A DNA stretch of 64,000 nucleotides from Corydoras sp. C115. Lineage: Eukaryota; Chordata; Actinopteri; Siluriformes; Callichthyidae. Under the pieces are notes generated by a model. The model ran no database searches, had not been told where the DNA came from, and was given only the letters and a program-made list of their open reading frames with translations. A program made the position numbers and the translations under genes. Position 1 is the first letter of the stretch. The number at the start of each line of letters is the position of its first letter. The DNA lies in NCBI GenBank assembly GCA_019802505.1, contig JAFMOC010000007.1, positions 8,095,001 to 8,159,000 on the forward strand, written 5' to 3'. Of this stretch, positions 27,201 through 39,577 are shown piece by piece.

Positions 27201-30200
27201 GTGATCACAAGAGCAAGTGGGAGTTAGAAGACATGCAACTGAATTCTGAATATAATGATTTTTTAGGACTTTGTTAGATGCATCATAGGGAATGCTAATG
27301 CAGTAGTCAATTCTGAATGTAGCTAAAGCATGGATGAAAACAGCAGAAAAGGAGAGTGATGGATGGAGATGTGCCATGTTTTTTAGTAGGAAAAAAGCAG
27401 TTTCATTGATGTGTGCCAAAAGTAAACAGTTACATTATCTTAAAGTTTATTGCTTCACACAGACTTTGGGTTTAATGGTTTAACAAACCTGAAGCCCCAC
27501 AGTTTCAGGCGGGAGTTTTTGCAGCACTGTAGATGCCAGCTGTTTGACTTCCAGAAAGTTGCTTGCTAGGCAGTACAGAACAGCCTGGGAATGAGCAACA
27601 GTTACACAGTGTCCCAGAGCAAAGCCAAATGAGTCTAACATAGAGGACAAAAAACATCCAGGTTAGGAGGGGTCATGGTCCTACTGAGACTTTTAAAACC
27701 ATCATTTACATCATGCAAACCCAAAAAGTGTGACGTGAAACTGTCCATTACCCATGTTAAAGGAGAAGTGATCAGCCACCAGAGCAAGTAACTGCAGAGC
27801 CACTAGACACCTGGAGAAAGAAGCTCCTGGCTGCAGTACCTGGAACAAACTTTCACAAAGCCACTGGAGAAACTCCTGAGAACACACAGTTTAGATAATG
27901 ACCTTCAAGACTCCAAACTGTTATATTAACAAAATGTTCTTATGATGAACTCATGATAACCCCCATAAGAATCTGTGCAAAGTAAAATAAATCATATTGG
28001 GACCCTGACACCTTAAAACTCCCTAGCCAGAATGTTACTCATCCTCTTATCTGAAGTAAGCAAATTTTCCCCACATGTTATCTAAGGCTGCTTCACTGCT
28101 TCTTTTAAATCACTCCTCCATCCATACAGTCTAATCTCAAGTACTCTCAATAGTACAAAGTGATCCTTACTTGGGGCAGGGTTATCTTATTTTCCAAACC
28201 ATGATTACACTTTTTACTGTTGCTAATAGATTAGGACTTACTTATAATTTTACTTTTCAAATGAAATGAGTATACAAAATGTATAAATTAATACAATGTA
28301 TAGCTAAAAAAAATACATACATAACAAAGCAGACTAAAGATGTACTTGTTATACTGAAGAAAAAAAACACATTCAGACAAAACTGGGCATGTTACACTAT
28401 AAAAGATCTACTTTAGCAAAGAAAACTGGAATAATGATAAATATTATGACTAAACTTTTAGTATTAAACATTTGACACAAAGTTAGTAATAATAAATATG
28501 ATGAGATTATCACAAGGAAACATGTTTTTTTTTTTCAAAAACACAAGAATTTTAAATGGTCATAAGTCATTTTATGTTTTGAAACATTTTTTTAACAAAA
28601 TCAAAAACACAATGCCTGGTAAAAGTATTGGGACAGCTACAAATTACAGGAGCATTTATTATAACCCAGTGTAAAACGTAAATTAACATGTTAACAGGAC
28701 AATTAAAACAAACTGTGACAACAAACGTCTCTGATTTTTACATTCACAATATTGTACACGCTTCAATTTGGTTGTGTTTACTACCTTGTAAGTGAAGAGG
28801 ATTATCTCATGCTTTTCTTTTTGATGCTCTTCTTTTTCTTGTGTCAGTTTCTTTTGCAGAGACTGAGTGCTTTCCTTCATTCTACAGAAAAGCTGCAATA
28901 ACACAAAATGATTGACAAAAAATAAAAAAAAAACCCACACACAAAAATTCACCCAGACATTGTGGCATTCAAAATAATTGTGGTAAACAAATACAAACAA
29001 TTTCTAACCTTGTTGAACAAGCTGACCATTTGCTGCCTTACACCAGGTGACTGGCTGTTCAGGTTGCTTGGTAGAAAGTGGCGAATCACTTGCATTTCTT
29101 GGGTGGAAAGAGTCTCTGTGCTGCGATGGCTCTCGCATATCAAACCAAGAGCATCCATTCGAACCTGATCAAATTTAAATCAGGTTTTAATATACAGTAC
29201 TGAAGAGCAATAGAAACAATAATCATAATTATGAAATTATATGGTTATTATGACTCAAAGTTTAGAATTATTTACTTTACATACATGATTACAAAATTTT
29301 GTTATATAATTAAACATGTTCTGATGTTTAGATTAAAATTCTGTTTTATTAAATTATATATCATTTTAACAAGAGTGCAGAGTCTTATAGCAGCTTTACA
29401 ATTTTCTAAGCCTGACCTCCCAAAGAGCAAGTGAAAGAGACAGTAGCAGTAAAAAAAAAAAATCACTTTTTAAGGAAAAATATATAAACATATGATCCAA
29501 GATTTCATGTGAATGACCGAGTAGGTACACTGTAAATAGGAACAGGGTATTTCCTAAATGTATGTAAACAGACCACTCACACTTGTTCTTTTGGAAGTCA
29601 TTTTTGATAGGACTCATGTTTTTCTAATCAAGTTAAATGCTGTGACCCATGGCCATTTTAAATTTTTTCTCTTTATTAACATAATGCTAAATTGCAGGTA
29701 TTTTCATAAGCATTCTTACCTGGTCATGCTTGTGTACTACAGCCTGCTGTAGGAGTGAGAGAGGCACCAATGTCCCCCATAGTTGGCCCTCTCCTGGTTT
29801 AAGGACTCCCTGAGCCCTGGCTGCCCGCAAACATGTTAACAGTGCACCCATGGCTCCTCTACTCTCCATGCTGCCTAGTAACAAGAAGCTACAGCTCACA
29901 ATCCATACTACAATTACTTAATTTAGTTAAGATGTTTAAATGAGTCTTGTTAAATAAGAAAGTTTTCATTTGTGTGGTCATTTTTATTACCAACAGATTT
30001 ACTGCATTCTGCCAGGTTAAAGTCTATTGTACACAAGCTATCTTATGACCATAAAGGTAATCAATGTCAAGAGACCCCCCTCACCAACACAGAATAGTCC
30101 TAGAAGAGGACAAAAGCTGAACATTTCAGTCCTCTTACCTGTTGAGGCATGTGGCATTTCCTGCAAAGCCTTTACCATGCTTTCTAAACTGGCAGGGTTA

Positions 30201-33200
30201 CAGCGCAACAGTTTGGGAAGAAAATAATCCAAAATGTATGTGGTTCTTTCCAGACGAGCTGTGCATAATAGTTTTAGCAGTGGCATCACCCATGTTTGGT
30301 GCCACTTGTCCATCCAGCCATGCTGGTCCACTATTCGGACACTCAGCTGGCTCTTGTGACTCACAAACAACTTCTCCAATAGGTCCCCGGCATATGGCGC
30401 CAGAGTCTGGTCTCCCATGAGGTCCATTAGTCTGGAAGGTAAACTGGCATCATGCATGAGGAGGAACTCTGCACCTAACTGCTCTGCCAGACATGCCAGT
30501 GCTCCATATTTGCCTTTTATATGCCACTCCAGTGCCAAAAGGTTTTGAGTCAAATGAATAACATAAGAGTCATTTGTGAAGTCAGAGGTTGGGTCGCCAG
30601 AGTACTGATGCAGCAGAAGGACGTTCCGAAAAAGTGCACGAGTCTGATGGCGCACGCCATCTAATGGGTGTTCCCAGTGAGCATAGATGTGTTGGAGGAT
30701 GTGTGCAGGTAGAGGGCACTCGCCACGGAGAGACTGGCAGAGAAAAGAAGGTGGAGACCCGAATTGAAGGCATTCAAGAGCAGCACTGCTCCACAGAGTC
30801 AAGACTCTTGAGACCACCATAACAGTGCTGGACTCTTTCACTCTACAAAATGTAAGTAAACAATAAAACAGCAAGCAATAAACACAGCAAAACAATGACT
30901 GATTAATATGAACATCTGACTAGGTGGTTAAAATGGATAAGTATTCAGCTCAAAGTGAACTTGCTTAAAGTGAAAACACAGATGATACAATGCGAAAATG
31001 ATTACATTTACAGACTACTTCACTAAAATACATGAATCCAGAAACGACAAGTTTATTTTATCCCATTATCTCAACATAATTTTCTGTTTTCTTATGATCA
31101 CAACTTTTATTTTTAAGTGATACGATGCTCCAGACAATCATCCATGTGTATTTTGAGACTGTATTTTTTTGGCAATTCTGGTGTTATGTACTGCTACATA
31201 TTAAATGGTGCGTTTTATGACAGTTTCAGAGTGGAGCCATGTTTTTTGGCCTTTTTTCTTCTTGCTTCATTTTTAAGCAAGAAGTTATTATATTATTTAT
31301 ATCCAGTTCCTGGCTTATTAATGATATTACACATTTTCCCTTACTAAAAAAGTTTCTGCCTTTGAGAAAGAGTTTGACCCCTGTTATAGCTCATTTATTA
31401 ACCATAGTGAAACAAAGTATGAAATCACAGATCACAGATTAACAGTTAATGCTAACAACTTTAATGTAGTCAATAATTGTGGTACCTTTAAGTGTAAGAA
31501 GAAAGTAAATCTATAAAGATTAATTTCACATTATTACTAATAAGGTCTTCACTGAAGTTATATGAATTATAGAGATCATGTACGTATTATTTCCACATTT
31601 TCCCACACTGCTTTGCAGTTTTGCTGGCTGCATCAAATGATTTTCCAATAATTTATTCTGTTACATCAACCTCACCATATAAATTTAAGCCATACATTCA
31701 CCTTGTGTCCAGAGATAGAATCACTTCAGGAATGAGAAGCAGAAGTCTTTCAGCCTGGCATTCTGGTGTTCTCTGTTGCCAGTTAAGCATGGCTAGGGCG
31801 CCATGGCTCAAATACAGAGCCAGTGCAGTAGGTCTACTGCGAACATATAGGTCTGCACAGCTGTCTCTCAGCCACTGGGGGGAAGCATTATCCTGTTCTA
31901 AACACTGTAACAGACTTCCAACCTGCAATTACAGGTTTTTAAACTGAGCAAAGAAATCTTCAAATGTTTAATTTATCAAAAACATTAGGATTCAGATTGT
32001 TTATTTCTGCAAAAATTGCTGTTTCTTTTATTGTTGTTTCAAATTATTTACCAAAAACAATAGCACTAATTTACAGATGCAAAAAAATATTTTTTGTTAA
32101 TTCTACTGTTTTACACTACAAACAAAAAAACTATATAAAACATTAAAAAAAAAAAAATCTAGTTCAAAATGTAAGAACAACATAGATCATTACTGTATCC
32201 ATATGAATTAAAATGGCAAATCACGTACTGCTTAATAGATATCCTTGATTAATTGATCAGCAAATGTGACCACCTATTTAAGACAAAGGCAGTGACATGT
32301 AGCATTGTGTGTGTTACCATAATGCAAATGAAGAAATATATCAATTATTGCTGCCTATCAATCTGGAAAGTGATATTAGGCCATTGCCAAACAGCATTGC
32401 TTTAGCAAAACTGCATCTCTCTTTTGTATAATTACACAAGTATAGAAATTGACCTAATTGAAAGGCCATGGTGGAGCAGTGCATGCCCACAAACCTCAAT
32501 AAAACTGACAAGCAAAAAAAAAAATGGACAAATGGACCTATAAAGACATACAGAAAATGAATACTTTAGGTTAATGCTACTAAACATTTTCTTTTACAAG
32601 CTATTCATTTCATCGGGTGTACTTAGTTAATATCACAAGGCATTTCCATTTTGGCTTCATTAAAAGGTAAATAAATGATGACAGCGCAACTAGTCATGTG
32701 TAAATGTAGTTGTATTTACCTTATTAGCAACATGCATTTACCAAAAAGTGACTGCTAAATGACCAAATGTAAATGTAAATGCAAAACACCAGTCAGTTTT
32801 CTGGTTAACCACTGGATGCAAATTTGTCTGCATATGAACTGTTAAGCCCAAAATATATTCTACACACATCATTCAGCACTATATTAGGATCAAACGTACA
32901 CCTGCTCATTTATTAAATTACCGTATTTTCCGGACTAAAAGGCGCACCTAAAAGCCTAAAATTTTCCCAGAAATCGGACGTGCGCCATATAATACGGTGC
33001 GCCTTATAAGTGTACGGAGTTCCAAAATCTATAAAAGTATTGTTGTGCAACCGGGTGGTTTCGTGAAAAAGCCCAGTGAAGAAAATTAATTCGGAGCTTG
33101 CCGTCATCCTGGGAGAATTAAATAAAGAACTCCAACCGCTGGATATTGGTGTAAACAGGGCGGCGTGGGAGCTATGGATGAAAGATGGCGAACACACGTT

Positions 33201-36200
33201 TACTAAAACACGGAGGCAGCGGCGGGCGAGTTACGCCACCGTCTGTGAATGGATTGTGGATGCCTGGGCTAAGGTTTAACTGCTGTAACTGTTGTCCGAG
33301 CTTTCGCGAAAGCCGGCATCATTGCTGAAAAATCCGCCTGGCGACGAGACGGACTCAGACATTGATGAGAGGGAATACCGGAGTGCTCGATAGTGAAATT
33401 GCGCAGCTTTTTAATTCAGACACAGAAGGTGAGGACTTTGATGGCTTTGTGGGAGAAGAGTGATTAAAAATAATGTGCGTTTTGTCAAGTAGTAGAATAA
33501 ACTTCAATTATAAATCACCGTTTTGCATCCTTTACTTTTCTTGTAGATCGTATGTTTTAGCAAGTTCCTTATAATACGGTGCCGTACAGAATAAGTACCA
33601 TACAGAAATAGAGTCCGTAATTGAGACTGCGCCTTATAGTACGGTGCTCCTTATGGTCCGGAAAATACGGTACCTAATTGATTAATCTTGACACTTTAGA
33701 TGACACGTAAAACAAATATCAAATCTCAGTGATGTTGACCATGGCTGTTGTTGCCAAGTGTTGTTGCCAGATAAGTTGGTGCTTTTATTCTTTTAATAAC
33801 AATAATCACCTAGACATTTATTTTTTATTTATTTATTTATTTGTATAAATATTTTACATACAGGCTGTGTCATCTTACAGTTTTTTTCTGAGTAAAATAT
33901 AGTTTAGCAGATGGAAAGGTCTTATTAATGAAAGAGATAATAAAGTTAATAAAGTGCATGGTCAGTGTATAATGTCTCATGTACAGTCTTATGAAATTGG
34001 CTTAATAATGAGATTGTTAAGTGGTTACTCACCATGACCGCGACAGCATCTCTATTACTAATGGCAGATCTTATTAATAACACTACAGCCATACCAGCTG
34101 TGCTTTGGACTGCCTGAACAAACCCCTCTGGGAAAAAAAAGAAAAAAGTGGGAGACATGTTTCATGATGCTTATTGGATTTTGTTAACATTATCTAACCA
34201 GCTACAGAATTTACATCAGTCATCTTTGAGCCCATAACCCTGAATGAGACATTGCTGTTCTAAAACTGTGGAAGCACGTGGAATTAGACATCTTATATTA
34301 AAATTTAATAACTTTCACATATTAAACAACCCATATTATGCAGCCCAATTAAGCATAATAAACACAAGCTTGTCAGTTTTACTCCTTTGTTTTCCGTCTT
34401 GATTTTATTGCAAAAGGTCATAGTTAAATTGGATGAAATTCATCATGTAAAATTTATACACACATGGACTGTTGGTATGCCTCGTTTAATGACAGCAAAA
34501 CCCACAATGGTCACATATCTTGGTCACATATCTTGAATTTAAATTTGCTATGAAAATTAATCATTAAAGTCAGACATTGATCTTCAAACATGCTTCAACA
34601 AATGTATTAAAAAATAAACTTATGAAACAGGTCTGGACAAAAATGATGGTACCCTTAACCCTATTTTGTTGTCTCAGGTTTGAAGGGTGACTTTTCCAGA
34701 TGGCATGTTTCTGCTCCTTCAAAAGATGCTCAATAGGATGTAGGTCAGAGCTTCAGGTTTAACTTTAAAGCTATAATTTAACTTTAACTACCTTGATACT
34801 AAACTATTTTCCAAGGTACATCCCAGCTTGTTCGCAGTGCTAGAATGGCCACTGACACCTAGTGCTTTAAGCTCAAAATGGTCACAATTATTACTACACA
34901 TATTTTAACCCTGCTAAATAGTGGCATAATTCTCCAAACTGTGCTTAATGTTCAGACATTCAGATTTAAAATAAATAAATAATAACTCCAGACACACCTC
35001 TTTTACATGCACAATAATTTCTTATTTATTTATGAGGGTAAAAATGGGGTGGAGAGCAAGACTGACTTCTTAAGTTACTGACTTGTGTTGTTCCCTCACA
35101 GTTAAATAACTTTGAACAAGAGCGATCTGTAATATGACGAAGTTTAAATTTAATGTTGGTTATAATGATAAATAGATCAAACTTACCATCAGTTAGGATG
35201 CATGTGTAGCACTTTAAAAGTGCACTGACTGCAAATTTTAGAGTAGTACAATGTGGAGTTTCAAGTGATGCACTGATAAACTGCTGTGATCTTTGAATAA
35301 TCAACATCGAAGCTTTGATCGCAGCCAGACAGTTCTGCATGAGCTGCGCCTGTGCTACATGCTGACCTGCCAGGCCTCTAAACAAAGCAGAAAAATCACA
35401 GCAGACACATTTTAATAACTGTAAGATTTATCTAAGGTACATGACCAAAAACAAGATCAATGTATAGACAATGTTATATTTACCTATTATTTTCCTGATA
35501 TTTACTTACAACCTTTTGGAAAAACTGAAGTACTAGACGGGAAAAGACAAATCACAAAGTGACATAACTGCTTAAATAAAACACTGTAGCCATTTACAAT
35601 AAGCAAAAACGTATTATTTAATTATTTAAGCATTATTATTATAAATTATAAATTATTATAAAGCATTTTATTTATTTTGCATACTTGTTATACTTAATGA
35701 AGCAGATTTCCATAGTCCTTTCTGCATGGAGTTTACCCATTTTCCTTGTGTCTGCAGGACTTTAAATGGGAGCTCTAATTATCTCCCAAAGGCCAAAATG
35801 ATTAAAGTCAGTACTCAATTGCCCCAGGCAAGGTCCTTGTATACTCCACAACTAACTGGTGTCTAGGATGTTTTCCTGCACTGTACATCATTAATAGACT
35901 CCTGGTCCCCCCCACCCCATTGCAACCCTGATTAGGACAACCTACAATGATATTTAAATTTTTAACATTAGAGGTGGAACTTGAACTGGAAAATGTTGAG
36001 CCTATATGTACCTTATGCTTATGTGTTTCTAGGCGAACATGCCACTTTTTCTCTTCATTGTAGGACCATTTTACATCAGATTTTTAAAATGTTAACCAAG
36101 TGCAGTTGATGGCGTTTTGTTTTATTTTTAATGAATATTGCAATTCTTACTCATTATAAACATATGCACATACATATTTTTTTTCTAAAAACTTCAGTTT

Positions 36201-38065
36201 GTTTTTGAAAAGTTCATTACTGCTATACTGGTTGTAGTATATTTTGTCCGTTTTCATTTCTTTCATATAGAATTTTCTCAACATTGTAAAACTGTAGTAG
36301 ATAAAGTGGAATATAAACACAACTGGGGAGAAATGCAAAACTAAAGAATGGGGTAAAAGGGTAAAGCAGGAATATGTAATATAAACAAAAAAAGTCATTT
36401 TAAAGAAATACTTACCCTCAGTTAACAATCGATGGATACATTTTTCTCCTGTTATAAATAGAAAAACATATTTGAGTAACAGCCACAGCCACTTTCTATC
36501 GAGAAGTAAGTATTTTTAAAGACATACCAATAGGGAAAGCATCCAAACATGAAGTGATGCTGTCTGTTAGATGTGAGTAATGTTCAGGGCCTAGCACGGA
36601 CAAGCATGCAGACAAACGCACAGAAAGACAGCACACAGCTTTTTCCTGCAGCCAGTCAGGAACATTACCCAGGGCACTTAAAGAAAGAAAAAAATAAAAT
36701 AAAATAAAATGAAATAAATGAAGAGGGGAAATATAAATAATAATGCTCCTCTTTTAAAAGCCATGTCTTTAATTAATATATGTGTATGTATATTAGGGGC
36801 GCTTAAAAAAATAGATTCTTCAATGAATCGCAATCGGAATCGATTAAAAATGCCTAAGAATCGATTTTTTAAAAATGTTTTTAAGTTTTATTTTTGGAGC
36901 CCCCTACCGAGCATACTGCATAGCGCATTACGGATCCGCTCGGCCACCGTACAGCAAGCTTGTTAACCAGCTCCCGTTTTAGTTCGCTAGCATGCTAGTT
37001 CATGCTAGCGGGAAGCATGGAGCGGGGGAGGGCGGCATTCGACGCCCCCGTCGGCTTTAAAAGCCAGTGTTTGGCTTTTAAAGCCAGAAAGAGAGAGAGC
37101 TCGACATGAGCACAACTGTTTGCAAAGAGTGTAAAATGAAATCGAGGTACTTTGGAAATATGACAAATGCGTGAGCCCATTTGTCGCGACATCACCCTGA
37201 GATAAAAGTTGAAAAATATATTTAATATTTAAGTTTTAAAAATGTAGCGAATGTTGTTGCAATATAGTTAAAAAGACTGAAGTATGTATTTCATTTTTTA
37301 ATGTTCTTTTAATGTTGTTTAATGTTTTTTAATATCTTTTAAAGATATACAAAATATAAATGCACTATGACTGTAAAGTCTGTATTTTAGTTTAGATTAA
37401 AGGCTAATGCACCATGGTAAACTTTGGTATTAATATATTTTGAATTATTTGTTCAGTGATATATTTTTTTTTTATGTACGAAAAAGCCAGGCAGCTAAGC
37501 TAATCCAATACTGCTCAGTTTAATTTAGTGCAATTCTATTTTTGTTTAAATATAAAACGATGCAAAAAGATTTGATACAGGAAGGAACCTGAAAGTATTG
37601 TTTCAAATAAATGTTCTATTTGTTTACATTGTCATTTCATCTTGTTAATCACATAATTTGGACAAAATTTAAAGAGCATTTGAACTGAAAAATCATTTCT
37701 GAATCAAAAATCGTTTCTGAATCGAATCGTGACCTCAAAATCGGAATCGAATCACCAGACACAGAGATTCGCACCCCTAGTGTATATATATATATTAGTG
37801 TGTTACAGTATGTTTTTGCCTTGCACATTGTGGCATTGATTTATTGTGGAAAAACCAATCAAGATCCACAAAACCACTTTTTTCTTTTTCAATTGATCTA
37901 ATAAATCTCATCATGGGACATGAAATCCACTGAATATAATAACCTGGTCCTGATTATTTTATACATTTAGATACTTTTAAATATATTTAGATAGTAATTT
38001 CACCAAATTAATAAGGCAAATAAAAACCTGAGAGAAACTTTTTTGACCAGGTACTATACCATTGC

Positions 38066-38138
<73 letters not shown>

Positions 38139-39534
38139 AATATTAAAACAATCCCTACCTTGAAACAGCCCTCTTTAGTGGATTCTTAGCTTGCAGTATA
38201 TTGATGTACATGAGTGCCAATGTGTCAAGGCAAGAATAAAGTAAAGATCCGGGTAAGACTTCCTCCTCGTTCAAATGTTCCAGCATGGATCCTACCTATA
38301 AAGATTATAGACAAATTAACAATATAAACAAATTAACAATACGCCTAACCTAAATCTTCTGTTTATTAATTTCCTGTTTAAAATCTATTTACCCATTTTT
38401 TTATATTACATAATATTTATAGGCGTCATGGTGGCTTAGTGGTTAGCACGTTCGCCTCTCAGCACTAGGGATTCCCGGTTCGAATCCCCATCTAGGTGGA
38501 GTTTCCATGTTCTCCCCGTGTCTGCGTGGGTTTCCTCCGGGTTCTCTGGTTTCCTCCCACAGTCCAAAAACATGGATCAAGTCAATTGAGTTCTCCAAAT
38601 TGCCCCATATAGAGTGTGTGTGCGTGTCTGTGTGAGTGAGTGTGTGCCCAGCGATAGATTGGCGCCCTGTCCTGGGTGTGTCTGCCCAGCGCCCGGGGCG
38701 TTCTCCCCTGGATGGGCATGGGGAACCCCACTGCGACCCTGATATAGGATAAAGCAGAAGATAATGAATGAATGAATAATATTTATATTTGGTCACTCTT
38801 TTTTTTGAAAGAGACTTCCAAATGTGACAAGTTAAGCCCCATCATATTAGAGGCCCGTTTGGCACGTTTGCTAAAAGCACAAATGTGCAAGTCAAGATAA
38901 CGGTGCCATTTTTACTGAGAATCAAACGTAAAAATACGTAAAATAAAACTGAGAATAGCATGTTAAAGCACCAGACATTCACATTAGTACAACACACTAC
39001 ATGAGTGCTGCAGCTAAAAAGGGGTTGCCTCCAAATTAATATCTGCTATTATATACAACTTAAATTCTGAAAACACAGGAACATTGTATAAAATTATAAA
39101 ACACAAATTCTAACAATGTGCAAATCAAATGCATGTTTAATGTAGCTGACAAGTATATAAAAAAAGTGTTGCAACCTAGAAATTGCTTAATTTATTTGAA
39201 AACAATAAATATCTTAGAACTAATTGAGTTCATGTTTAGTTTTAATAGAGGTATTTAAAAATGATGGTGTTAATCATGTTTATAACTTATAAGTACATAT
39301 ATATATTTTTTTTTATTATTATTTCTCATTATGAAATGTCATTAATTATTTTTGGAATAATAATAATTACCCATGCCTATGAATAAAGTGCAAACAAAAC
39401 AAAAACCTACAGCATGTTAACAGAAGAAAAGATGGTAAAACTGGTTTAAAAAAAAAAAAAAAAGCCGTTTTTTTCCAGAAAAAAAAATAATGTAACATTT
39501 ATTTGTTGTCAAAAGTGTCCTGATATTTTGTAGA

Positions 39535-39577
<43 letters not shown>

